A DNA stretch of 49,105 bases from an uncultured Muribaculaceae bacterium (GTDB lineage Bacteria; Bacteroidota; Bacteroidia; Bacteroidales; Muribaculaceae), in NCBI GenBank assembly GCA_910583795.1, contig CAJTZQ010000022.1:1-49105 (forward strand). Direction: 5' to 3'. Positions 23,738 to 31,185 of this stretch are shown here, in pieces; the first letter of the stretch is position 1, and every line of letters starts with the position of its first letter. The notes beneath the pieces are model-generated. The model saw only the letters and a program-made list of their open reading frames with translations. It was not told where the DNA came from and ran no database searches. A program made the position numbers and the translations under genes.

Positions 23738-25426
23738 TCAGAATTCAATGTTGTTGACGCGCACACCCCAATTTCGGATTGTTACACTCACATTCATAAA
23801 GAAATCGGATGTCTCATCCGGAGTGTCAGGTTTGAGAGGATCCGGATCGTTTCCTTTAATCGTTGGATGACCAAGTTTTGCAATCTTAGTTACTGCAAGT
23901 TTATATATTGTATTGCGTACAACAGCGAATTCCATAGGACCCATCAAATTTGGATCATTATTGTCATTATGACGGTTCCAATAGTAATAATCGCAGTAAT
24001 AATGACCATTATCTGCAGTGTAAATTGCGAATTTCCCATTTTTAACGAGTGATTTATTAATTTCTTGATCTGCAGTAGCGGCTTCTTTTTGTGTATCAGT
24101 AAGTCCAGAATTATTGTAAGCTATAGATATTGCATGAGCTGCGTCTTTAGCAATAAGCTCTTTAAGTGCGGTGTAGTTCCCAATAAGTTTACCATTATGT
24201 GCATAAATGCAGTCCCCTGCTTCCATGGCTGTCTTTAGATCACCTTCTGTATCAGGTGTTGTTATTTCTGCTCGAAAGATAACAACAGTACTATTACCAT
24301 TCTTTTGGGTTACTTTAGGGTCAGCAGGAAGGTTATTGGGCATTGAGTAGCGCCAGAAGTTATATCCTTTACCTGTATCTTTTTTCCCATCTTCATCACC
24401 ACGAAGGTTTTCAGAGTTCATGATGGTGGAGACATTAGAGAATTCCGGTTTAAAATCTTTTCCGAAGATAGCGTATTCAAAATATTCATCAAATTTATCT
24501 CCATCATCTTCAATACTATTCAGCGCAGCTTTCTCTTTACCATATGGCCCTACTACATAGTTGTCTTTTGTCTCTCCACCGAACATAGTGGCTGCGGTAG
24601 TGAGAAGTCCATCATTGTTAACACGTTTGAACAAAAAGAACGCCTTGCCCATATTCGCTAAAGCAAGTTGCTTAATTGAAATGTTGAGTTTCCCGTTTGT
24701 ATCATCTTCCCGTGCTGATGAAAGTTCAAAATAATAGTTCCCCGCCCTACCTTTTGCCTCAGAACCATCAATATATTCTGCATAGTCAAAACGTGCCACT
24801 ACACGTTCAACTTCTACGGTTGCTATTTTGTATGAATCTTCAATAGAACTATACTTCCCTGCACGCACATCATTTAACGTTGGTAAAGAAACGTCAGCAT
24901 TCTTTGAGTTTGACATCACGAAGTTATTTGGGGTAGAATATGTGGAAAGTGATTTTTTACAAATGAAATCATTGATATTCTGACCTATCGTGAATTCTTG
25001 TGCTTCTGTAGGATTGCATACCACATAGAACTTGGTTTCATTGTCTGCGGGATTAGTCTGAAGATATGAAATCATATTGTTCCGATTAAACTGACCTGTT
25101 GCGGTAACGGTTTTGTTATCTGCGGAAACATCTACTTTACCTGTGTTTGTATTGGTGGCAGAGACACGCGCATAGTCGATTACTATGTTGTTTTTGTCAA
25201 CAAGTATAAGAAGTAAATTATTTACTTTATTTTCATCTTCTGTACCCTCTTCAAAAATATTTGAAGGGGAAGCAGTCCTGGTCATTGATTGGGGTGACAC
25301 AGTCAATGTCATGTAGAGACCATCAACGTTTTCCGGAGTCTTGGGACCGTCGAGGTTGTCGCTGGAGCAGGAGGCGAGGATGCCTGCCGACATGAGCGCG
25401 ATGAAGAATTTGTTAAGCTTTTTCAT
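23738..25426 (-). CDS. Mfa1-family major fimbrial subunit (stalk)
   Basis: A 562-residue lipoprotein of the Mfa1-type major pilin family. The signal peptide ends in lipobox ILASC (Cys20). The sequence SMTRTAS places an Arg50-Thr51 bond after the first beta strand, the position cut by Arg-gingipain in P. gingivalis pilins; this organism would need another Arg-specific protease. The C-terminal region (HNDNNDPNLMGPMEFAVVRN and RNWGVRVNNIEF) is typical of the family. It is the first structural subunit of the operon, followed by the FimB/Mfa2 anchor. The 160-base gap upstream contains a hairpin that might adjust its expression relative to the assembly genes. Confidence 0.88.
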   Translation of the reverse strand: MKKLNKFFIALMSAGILASCSSDNLDGPKTPENVDGLYMTLTVSPQSMTRTASPSNIFEEGTEDENKVNNLLLILVDKNNIVIDYARVSATNTNTGKVDVSADNKTVTATGQFNRNNMISYLQTNPADNETKFYVVCNPTEAQEFTIGQNINDFICKKSLSTYSTPNNFVMSNSKNADVSLPTLNDVRAGKYSSIEDSYKIATVEVERVVARFDYAEYIDGSEAKGRAGNYYFELSSAREDDTNGKLNISIKQLALANMGKAFFLFKRVNNDGLLTTAATMFGGETKDNYVVGPYGKEKAALNSIEDDGDKFDEYFEYAIFGKDFKPEFSNVSTIMNSENLRGDEDGKKDTGKGYNFWRYSMPNNLPADPKVTQKNGNSTVVIFRAEITTPDTEGDLKTAMEAGDCIYAHNGKLIGNYTALKELIAKDAAHAISIAYNNSGLTDTQKEAATADQEINKSLVKNGKFAIYTADNGHYYCDYYYWNRHNDNNDPNLMGPMEFAVVRNTIYKLAVTKIAKLGHPTIKGNDPDPLKPDTPDETSDFFMNVSVTIRNWGVRVNNIEF

Positions 25427-25532
25427 CTGAGTTTTAGGTTGTTAGTTGTTATTTGGATTAAATTTTTATCAAACTTTTTGTGTGTAAAGGGTATTCCCGG
25501 GGCGTCGCTGCCCTGAGTCAGGTCTTGAAATT

Positions 25533-25572
25533 TCCCCTTTCCCACCGTTTTTACTTGTGGGGAAAAGAGATT
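25533..25572 (-). other. Hairpin in the leader of the stalk subunit gene
   Basis: In the 160-base gap between DUF3868 and the stalk gene, TTTCCCCAC-type sequence pairs with GTGGGAAA-type sequence across an A-rich loop (minus strand), with one bulge. It could slow or protect the transcript. No T-run follows, so it is not a clear terminator. No consensus promoter was found in the gap. Confidence 0.3.
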
Positions 25573-25586
25573 CTAAACGTATATGA

Positions 25587-27065
25587 TTATTCCCCTGTCG
25601 GGACGGTCACCTTATCGGTCAAAGGAATGAAATTTTTGCCGTCGCGCGAGATTCCATTTTTAAGAGATTCCAACGTCTTTCGGCTTTGGGGTGTTGAGGG
25701 CAGCTTTTTAATCATCCCGATTGCCCGCTCGCCGTCTCCACGCATCGCGGCAAGAACAGCACGAGCATATTCCACCTCGGCGGTGTCGCCGGCTTTTTCA
25801 AGATAGGCGGCAGCTTTTTCGAGGTCGTTGCGTTGCATTGCCGAGCAGGCGGCGTTGAGATTTGCCACCGGATCGGATGGGTACATCCTCACTGCTGTCT
25901 CGAATACCTCATTGAAAACCGGGCTTCCCGGTTCCTGCGACTGTGCGAGCACATAAAACTCATGAAGCGAAAGATTTTGAGGGGCTGTCTGCATCACTTT
26001 CAGTATCTCCTCGGGCGAATGGAACGACCGTATCTGATATTCAATCCGATAGTCGGAATGACGTAGACCCGGATAAACATTTTCAAGCAGATACCTGTAG
26101 TCCTTGGGGAATCTTTTCTTGATCTCCGCTTCACGGACATCGTCTTTTCCTGAATAGTCAGGGGAGTCGATGATGGCGAGCAATCCTTCTGTGTCTGTCA
26201 AAACAGCTTTCCCTTCAGGCGACGCTACAAATTCGCGCAACCCTTGCCAGTCTTCCGGTTCAAAAGAGGAGGTCATGACTCCGGCTGGGAACTTATAGAG
26301 AGAGTTTACATATTTTGAAAGCGCCGCTGTCCTGCCTTCAGCAAGACGGGAGTTTGCAGGATAGGTTCCCTCGGGAGATGCGAAACCTTTTATATGGATG
26401 GAAGTTATGGATAGATTTTCATCGTTTCTCACGGAATCTATTGTAGCCCTGATCTTCGCCAATTCCGTAGGGTTGCGGCGGTAATCCGGATATATCACGG
26501 TCTTGTTGACCGGGAAGTCGATGTAGGCACGCGCGTTGATCTCCCTGATTTTTGCAGTCTCCGCCTTTGGGGAAATGTATGCAAATTGTGGCATGAACAC
26601 TTCCGGTTCGAGGTCAAGCTGAGCAACAGGAATGGTTCCGGCATTGATCGGTTCGGCACAGCATCCTTTTTCGACAGTCTCCATCACGAGAGTTGCGTTT
26701 TCCATCCATGGTGAGTAGTCAACCTCCGCTCGATATGAAACCGGGGCTGTCGCCTCTCCGGCACGGATAACCGCCGGGGCGGTGGGCGCATCGTTTCTGA
26801 GATGACGGTAGTAGTGGTTTCTTCCGGCTATGGTAAGCGGGGAGAGCATGAGCGAGTCTGAACCGTTGACGAGAATCGGAAGCAGTTCAATCTCCCGGTT
26901 CCCTTTGAGAGATATTTCCGAGGCGTCTATCTTCATCCCGACAAGGAGTGCATCGCCGGTGCGTATAAAATTCATGTCGGAAATCCCGAATTCATTTGCC
27001 GGCGCCCCTTGTGAGGGGGATGCGAGACATGAAAGGAGAGCGGCTGTAAGAGCGAATTTTTTCAT
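25587..27065 (-). CDS. DUF3868 family protein with OmpA-like and TPR-like regions (pilus operon)
   Basis: A 492-residue exported protein. I start at MKKFALTAALLSCLASPSQGA (27065) because it is a clean signal peptide; the open frame continues 45 codons upstream but overlaps DUF3575. The N-terminal 160 residues are beta-rich (DUF3868). Residues about 175-270 resemble an OmpA-C/peptidoglycan-associated domain, with the characteristic IKGFASPEGTYPANSRLAEG segment near residue 235. The C terminus (about 395-470) is alpha-helical and TPR-like (AAAYLEKAGD, AVLAAMRGDGERAIGMI). DUF3868 genes typically accompany DUF3575 and Mfa-type pilin genes in Bacteroidales. A role linking the pilus assembly site to the cell wall is plausible but inferred. 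Confidence 0.82.
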   Translation of the reverse strand: MKKFALTAALLSCLASPSQGAPANEFGISDMNFIRTGDALLVGMKIDASEISLKGNREIELLPILVNGSDSLMLSPLTIAGRNHYYRHLRNDAPTAPAVIRAGEATAPVSYRAEVDYSPWMENATLVMETVEKGCCAEPINAGTIPVAQLDLEPEVFMPQFAYISPKAETAKIREINARAYIDFPVNKTVIYPDYRRNPTELAKIRATIDSVRNDENLSITSIHIKGFASPEGTYPANSRLAEGRTAALSKYVNSLYKFPAGVMTSSFEPEDWQGLREFVASPEGKAVLTDTEGLLAIIDSPDYSGKDDVREAEIKKRFPKDYRYLLENVYPGLRHSDYRIEYQIRSFHSPEEILKVMQTAPQNLSLHEFYVLAQSQEPGSPVFNEVFETAVRMYPSDPVANLNAACSAMQRNDLEKAAAYLEKAGDTAEVEYARAVLAAMRGDGERAIGMIKKLPSTPQSRKTLESLKNGISRDGKNFIPLTDKVTVPTGE

Positions 27066-27076
27066 AGCGGCGAAAT

Positions 27077-27658
27077 TTAGAAGATATAGACGAGATTCAG
27101 GGCAACTTTCGTCGGACCCACATAGTTGTGGGCTTTCCCCGACGCGATCTTTGTGCCGCATTCGGAGCATGGGTAGACGTCGTAGCGGGTATAGATCCAT
27201 CCAAGACCCAACTCCGCCTCGAAGTTCCAGTGGCGTGAGAGAATCCAGGAATAACCGTAGGCAATGCCTGCCCCAGCCATCCAGCCCTGATGACGGTTGT
27301 GGGAAAGCTGAGAGAAGTCCGTGCCGAGAAAATGGATGTGGTTGTTGATGTTACCGACGTTGAATTGTCCCCCGATGGCATGCGCACCGAAGAAGTGACC
27401 TTGGAAAGTGTCGCATAGCCAATAGCGTGCCTCGGGCTGGAGTAGCCAGTGACGCCAGCGGTGGCTGTTGACAGTCCACGCGTTAATCTGTCCGGAGATG
27501 TCGAGGGTCCATTTTGGAGCCATCCCTATTTCGACACCGATATTGGGACTTAGCAAGGCATCTGATGCCAGGTTAGTTTTAAGTGCCACTTTCTGAGCCG
27601 TCGCCTGGGTTAAGCATGCCAGGACAAACAAGGCTGTGGCAAGATGTCTGAGTCTCAT
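27077..27658 (-). CDS. DUF3575 outer-membrane-type protein (first gene of pilus operon)
   Basis: A 193-residue protein with a signal peptide (MRLRHLATALFVLACLTQATA, cut after Ala) and an alternation of amphipathic strands ending in LNLVYIF with a C-terminal Phe, typical of an outer-membrane beta barrel. The KTNLASDALLSPNIGVEIG opening is characteristic of DUF3575. I start at 27658 rather than at the longer frame (27697) because only this start places the signal peptide at the N terminus. It is first in the operon, about 250 bases from the predicted transcription start, and 11 bases before the DUF3868 gene. A Cys pair (PCSEC, near residue 161) may form a disulfide or bind metal. Confidence 0.82.
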   Translation of the reverse strand: MRLRHLATALFVLACLTQATAQKVALKTNLASDALLSPNIGVEIGMAPKWTLDISGQINAWTVNSHRWRHWLLQPEARYWLCDTFQGHFFGAHAIGGQFNVGNINNHIHFLGTDFSQLSHNRHQGWMAGAGIAYGYSWILSRHWNFEAELGLGWIYTRYDVYPCSECGTKIASGKAHNYVGPTKVALNLVYIF

Positions 27659-27905
27659 GAATGTATTTATAATCCTAATAGTCTGATCAAGACGCACCTT
27701 GCAACATTTCCTGCGCGAGGATGGAATTGGAAGATGAGTCAGTCAGACTGACACATGAAAACGGGATGAAGGTCATCGATTGGTTTTGCAAATAAGTAGA
27801 GAAGTAGAATTTCTAATCAATGCAAAAAATTTAGGTGATGAGCAATTTTATCCGTAGTGTAGTATCGTTATTAATATGTAGTTAAGCTTCCGGTCTTTCC
27901 CGGAT
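27659..27905 (-). promoter_or_regulatory. Long 5' leader of the pilus operon
   Basis: No reading frame of interest is present between the predicted start of transcription and DUF3575. It contains a 15-base perfect palindrome GTCAGTCAGACTGAC at 27738-27752 and a smaller one (TAGAATTTCTA) near 27805. Either could be an operator or an RNA hairpin. The remaining region up to the tonB gene (27944-28125) is AT-rich with a run of eight G at 27969, and I see no gene in it. Confidence 0.45.
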
Positions 27906-27911
27906 GTGTCG

Positions 27912-27943
27912 CAAAGATATGGTGAAAATTTCTTAAATACAAA
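27912..27943 (-). promoter_or_regulatory. Promoter of the pilus operon
   Basis: On the minus strand TTTG (plus 27940-27943) and TATCTTTG (plus 27912-27919) are separated by 20 bases, a full consensus match. The predicted start near 27905 gives a leader of about 245 bases before the DUF3575 ATG. I looked for inverted repeats flanking the promoter, as in invertible Bacteroides promoters, and found none convincing. Confidence 0.78.
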
Positions 27944-28098
27944 TAATTTTAACACAAATTAACATTCGGGGGGGGTAAAGCCCAATATTTAAAATTTGTT
28001 AACGCAAGAACGTTTGTGAACTTGGAAATTTAGCTGTTGATTTTTAGAAAGTCAGCGTTTTTCAAGATGTGTTTCGACTTTAATACAGGAGTGGGAAC

Positions 28099-28136
28099 CA
28101 CCCCGCATTGAACTATTTCAGGTTGTCAGCGGGGTG
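28099..28136 (-). terminator. Hairpin overlapping the tonB stop
   Basis: CACCCCGC (28099-28106) pairs with GCGGGGTG (28129-28136), 8 bp, spanning the stop codon of the TonB gene. There is no T-run, so termination is uncertain. Confidence 0.35.
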
Positions 28137-28860
28137 TGATGGTGAAGGTGATGGAGCCGCGTGTCGAGGTGGCACCCTTTTTTGCCGACCATCGTGCCTG
28201 ACGTGCAGCCGCCTCACATTTGCGGCGTATAGAGGCGTCGGCACTTCCCTTTGCCGTTGCCTCAACCACTTTACCTTCCGCATCTATCACCACGTTGACC
28301 GTCACAATGGTCTTGTGGCGCAGAGCCACATCCGGTTTCGGACAGCTGATGAATGAGCGACCGTGGGCGTTGCCGCTCACGCCGACACCTGTGCCTCCGG
28401 CTCCCGAGGTGCCTTTGTCAGTGCCTTCCACAGCACCGTTCCTGTGGGAGAATTTATTCGCCACGGAACTGGTGGCTTTCTGGCGCTCCTTATCAGTCTG
28501 GGAAGGCTCTTCCACTTTCATTTTGCTCTCCTTCTTCTGTGTGTTCAGTTTCGGCTTCGGGGGAGCAGGTTCGGGTTTGGGACCCGGTTCAATAATTTCC
28601 GCCTTGTCTTCGGGAGCCGGATCAGGCTCACCTTTCATTGCAGGGGCGGGTTTATCGTGATTCACCGCATTTTCTTCACCGAGTTCCACAAGTTCCGGCT
28701 CGATGAAAACTTCCTCATCCATGATTTCGGGAGTGGAAGCCTCGGCAAGAGCCTGACGGTCCCAGGAGATTCCGCCGAAGAAGAGGGTTAGCAGAATCGC
28801 CAGAGCCACGAGAAAAGTTAGGAACGCGGCTATCGTGCGGTCTTTGTCATATCTTTTCAT
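28126..28860 (-). CDS. TonB-family energy transducer protein
   Basis: A 244-residue protein with the TonB/TolA layout: a short cytoplasmic N terminus, one membrane helix (about residues 10-30), a long periplasmic Pro/Glu/Lys-rich spacer (residues 45-125, with PKPEPAPPKPK), a Gly-rich linker (TSGAGGTGVGVSG), and a C-terminal TonB-like domain (CPKPDVALRHKTIVTVNVVI to the end) with two cysteines. With the ExbB and ExbD proteins encoded just upstream it would form a proton-driven complex that energises outer-membrane transport or, if TolA-like, envelope constriction. Its ATG overlaps the exbD stop by four bases (ATGA). Confidence 0.82.
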   Translation of the reverse strand: MKRYDKDRTIAAFLTFLVALAILLTLFFGGISWDRQALAEASTPEIMDEEVFIEPELVELGEENAVNHDKPAPAMKGEPDPAPEDKAEIIEPGPKPEPAPPKPKLNTQKKESKMKVEEPSQTDKERQKATSSVANKFSHRNGAVEGTDKGTSGAGGTGVGVSGNAHGRSFISCPKPDVALRHKTIVTVNVVIDAEGKVVEATAKGSADASIRRKCEAAARQARWSAKKGATSTRGSITFTITPR

Positions 28861-29291
28861 TTCTGAGAGCTACGGGTTGCGAGTACGAGCCTTAGATTGT
28901 TGCGGGCGGCAAGGTCGAGCACCTCGATCACACGGGCATAAGCCACGGTGCTGTCGGCATAGAGAGCCACGGCACGCAGGGAATCCTGACGCTGTATGAG
29001 CATCAGGTTGGCGAGGAGTTCATCGCGGGTCACGGCACGAGCCGTGGAGTTTTCCTCGATCGAGTCGTTGCGGTCAGCCACGAGGTAAAGTTTGGAATCG
29101 GCGTCTATGTATACTTCTGTAACGGGTTTCAGCGAAGTCTGTTCGCTGCTCTGAGGGAGGTTGACGTCGATAGCCGCCGGGAATATGAGGGTAGAGGTCA
29201 CCATGAAGAAGATGAGCAGGAGGAAGATCACGTCTGTCATCGACGACATGGAGAATGTATCGAGAGTCTGGAAAGGTTTCTTTAATGCCAT
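28857..29291 (-). CDS. ExbD/TolR family biopolymer transport protein
   Basis: A 144-residue protein with one N-terminal membrane helix containing the essential aspartate (SMTDVIFLLLIFFMVT, near residue 20) and a periplasmic domain, the standard ExbD/TolR plan. The segment IDVNLPQSSEQT after the helix and the final VLDLAARNNLRLVLAT are typical. It forms a proton channel with the upstream ExbB/TolQ protein and drives the TonB-like protein encoded downstream, whose start overlaps its stop. The 110-base gap to exbB is filled by a degenerate AT repeat block. Confidence 0.88.
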   Translation of the reverse strand: MALKKPFQTLDTFSMSSMTDVIFLLLIFFMVTSTLIFPAAIDVNLPQSSEQTSLKPVTEVYIDADSKLYLVADRNDSIEENSTARAVTRDELLANLMLIQRQDSLRAVALYADSTVAYARVIEVLDLAARNNLRLVLATRSSQK

Positions 29292-29296
29292 CTCTT

Positions 29297-29394
29297 TGCT
29301 AATTAGTAATTAATAATTAGCAATTAGCAGTTAGTGATTGGCAATTTGTAAGTTGAATTACTCATTGCTAATTACTCATTGCTAATTACCAATG
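29297..29394. repeat. TAATTAGCAATTAG repeat block between exbB and exbD
   Basis: About ten degenerate words (AATTAGTAAT, AATTAGCAGTTAG, then the inverted ACTCATTGCTAATT) almost fill this 110-base gap inside an operon. The two orientations can pair into a long hairpin in the mRNA. Confidence 0.75.
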
Positions 29395-29401
29395 AGGGTT
29401 G

Positions 29402-30025
29402 TCAGGCGGGTTCGTTGAGGAGGTCCATGAATTCCATTGTCTTTGCTTCAAGGGAGTTCATGATGCGGTTCACGCGTGAGACAAGGAAGTTGTAGGCGAA
29501 GAGGGCGGCGATGCCCACCACGAGACCTGCAACTGTGGTCACAAGAGCCTGGTAGATACCGGAGGAGAGGACGGTGATGTTGGCGGCTGTTCCGGCGTTG
29601 GCGAGGGCGAAGAATGCCTCGATCATACCGGTCACTGTGCCAAGGAATCCGAGCATCGGGGCGCCGGCGGCTGTGGTAGATAGCCATGTGAATCCTTTTG
29701 TAAGGTTTGCCACCTCGATATTGCCGGTGTTTTCGATAGCTACGAGGACATCGTTCATCGGGCGTCCGATACGTTTCACGCCTTTAAGGATGAGACGTGC
29801 ATAGGGGGTGTCGGTACGCTTGCAAAGGTTTTCAGCGTTTTCGATATCTCCCTCCATAATGTAATCGCGGATACGCTTCATGAATGTGTCGTCGCTTTTT
29901 GATGCGCGATGGAGGGCGATACATCTCTCAATGAATATGTAGATGCTGACGAGGAGCAAGACAGCAAGAGGGATCATGATATAGCCGCCGTCCATCACGA
30001 GCGACCAGAAAGAAAGTTCAGTCAT
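29402..30025 (-). CDS. exbB: MotA/TolQ/ExbB family proton channel protein
   Basis: A 207-residue inner-membrane protein with three hydrophobic segments (about residues 12-30, 105-130 and 150-175). The second and third form the conserved ExbB core (GAPMLGFLGTVTGMIEAF and ALVTTVAGLVVGIAALFAYN). It is the stator channel that couples proton flow to the ExbD and TonB-like proteins encoded directly downstream. The gene follows pdxJ on the same strand, a gene order shared by many Bacteroidales. ExbB and TolQ cannot be told apart with certainty from sequence. Confidence 0.88.
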   Translation of the reverse strand: MTELSFWSLVMDGGYIMIPLAVLLLVSIYIFIERCIALHRASKSDDTFMKRIRDYIMEGDIENAENLCKRTDTPYARLILKGVKRIGRPMNDVLVAIENTGNIEVANLTKGFTWLSTTAAGAPMLGFLGTVTGMIEAFFALANAGTAANITVLSSGIYQALVTTVAGLVVGIAALFAYNFLVSRVNRIMNSLEAKTMEFMDLLNEPA

Positions 30026-30049
30026 ATTTTGGGGGTTGGAGTTTTAATA

Positions 30050-30130
30050 ATTTTGAATTTTGAATTTTGAATTATGCAGCATGCAGCATGAATTATGAAT
30101 TATGCATTATGAATTGTGCATTGTGCATTA
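30050..30130. repeat. TTTTGAATTTTGAA and ATGCATTATGAATT repeat block
   Basis: Degenerate tandem words from two of the repeat families fill the gap between exbB and pdxJ, including GCAGCATGCAGCATG. The block ends at the stop codon of pdxJ. Confidence 0.75.
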
Positions 30131-30841
30131 TTTAAGGCAGTTAAGATATTGTCTGATTGTCTCGTCTATGCCGAGATAGAGAGCGTCGGATATGAGCGCG
30201 TGCCCGATGCTGACTTCGTCAAGATGTGGAAGTGATTTGTGGAAATATTCGAGGTTTTCAAGGTTGAGGTCGTGTCCGGCATTCAGTCCGAGTCCGATTT
30301 CAAGTGCTGTCCGGGAAGCCTTCACAAATGGAGCCACCGCTGCCTCACGGTCTTTTGAATAGTTGTCGGCATATGGTTTCGTGTAAAGTTCCACCCGGTT
30401 TGCCCCTACTTCTGCAGCCTTACGCACTTGTGTGGGATCGGCATCTACGAATATTGAACTTCTTATCCCCGCCTGAGAGAGTTGGGCACAGATGTCGCGC
30501 AAGAAATCCTCATTGGCGACCACATCCCAGCCGGCATTTGAAGTGATTGCCGAGGGGGCGTCGGGCACGAGAGTCACCTGAGCCGGACGGACTTCAGTCA
30601 CAAGAGCCATAAATTCCGGAGAGGGATATCCTTCAATGTTAAATTCGGTTGTGACGACCGGTTTCAATGCATAGACGTCGGCATGTGTAATGTGCCTTTC
30701 ATCCGGACGAGGGTGAACAGTGATTCCTTGTGCCCCGAGCTTTTCGCAATCGATGGCAAATTTGACTACATCGGGCACGTTCTCACCGCGTGCGTTGCGC
30801 AAAGTGGCAACTTTATTGATGTTAACGCTTAAGCGGGTCAT
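30128..30841 (-). CDS. pdxJ: Pyridoxine 5'-phosphate synthase PdxJ
   Basis: A 237-residue TIM-barrel enzyme that condenses 3-amino-2-oxopropyl phosphate with 1-deoxy-D-xylulose 5-phosphate to make pyridoxine 5'-phosphate, the last ring-forming step of the DXP-dependent vitamin B6 route. The opening LSVNINKVATLRNARG, the GITVHPRPDERHI active-site segment, the FVDADP and NRVELYT strands, and the final HLDEVSIGHALI motif are all diagnostic. It is the first gene of the pdxJ-exbB-exbD-tonB run and is divergent from the CBS/nadK pair. I found no perfect consensus promoter for it in the 344-base divergent gap. Confidence 0.95.
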   Translation of the reverse strand: MTRLSVNINKVATLRNARGENVPDVVKFAIDCEKLGAQGITVHPRPDERHITHADVYALKPVVTTEFNIEGYPSPEFMALVTEVRPAQVTLVPDAPSAITSNAGWDVVANEDFLRDICAQLSQAGIRSSIFVDADPTQVRKAAEVGANRVELYTKPYADNYSKDREAAVAPFVKASRTALEIGLGLNAGHDLNLENLEYFHKSLPHLDEVSIGHALISDALYLGIDETIRQYLNCLK

Positions 30842-31185
30842 TGTCAGATATTTTAATCGTTGATACTGCGTGGATTGAAATGGTGGATGAATCCGAAGTC
30901 ATAAATTTTTATGTTGTATTAATGAAATTCGGCATAAAATTTGTAACTTTGAACCCATTGTAAAGGTTTTGAGAGTGATTCCAAAATATTAAACCTTTTA
31001 AAGAGTCGGAAAGTTTTGTATCACTCATTCAAACTACAAAAGTATAAAAAAAGGGAATTAACACAAAGAAAAAGCGAGGCTAAGACGTTAAAATAATAAA
31101 GAAAGTTGAAGCCGAATGGTTAATGCCCGTTAAAAACGACTTCCGACCGATTGAATACGAAATATAAAAAGGAAATGACACGGTT
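30842..31185. promoter_or_regulatory. Divergent intergenic region with possible CBS-nadK promoter and leader
   Basis: A TAACTTTG box on the plus strand (30944-30951) suggests a promoter for the CBS gene, though its upstream box is poor. The transcript would have a 225-base AT-rich leader with pairing segments AAAGGTTT/AAACCTTT (30962-30969 and 30991-30998) and GAGTGAT/ATCACTC (30973-30979 and 31020-31026). These cannot both form, so alternative structures are possible. I do not recognise a known riboswitch. Confidence 0.4.

Noticed and set aside
27066..27200. Longer start for the DUF3868 gene
   Set aside because: The extension overlaps the DUF3575 gene in another frame and would bury the clear signal peptide that begins at 27065.
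27700..28110. Invertible promoter element upstream of the pilus operon
   Set aside because: I searched by eye for matching inverted repeats flanking the promoter and found only local palindromes, and no invertase gene is adjacent.
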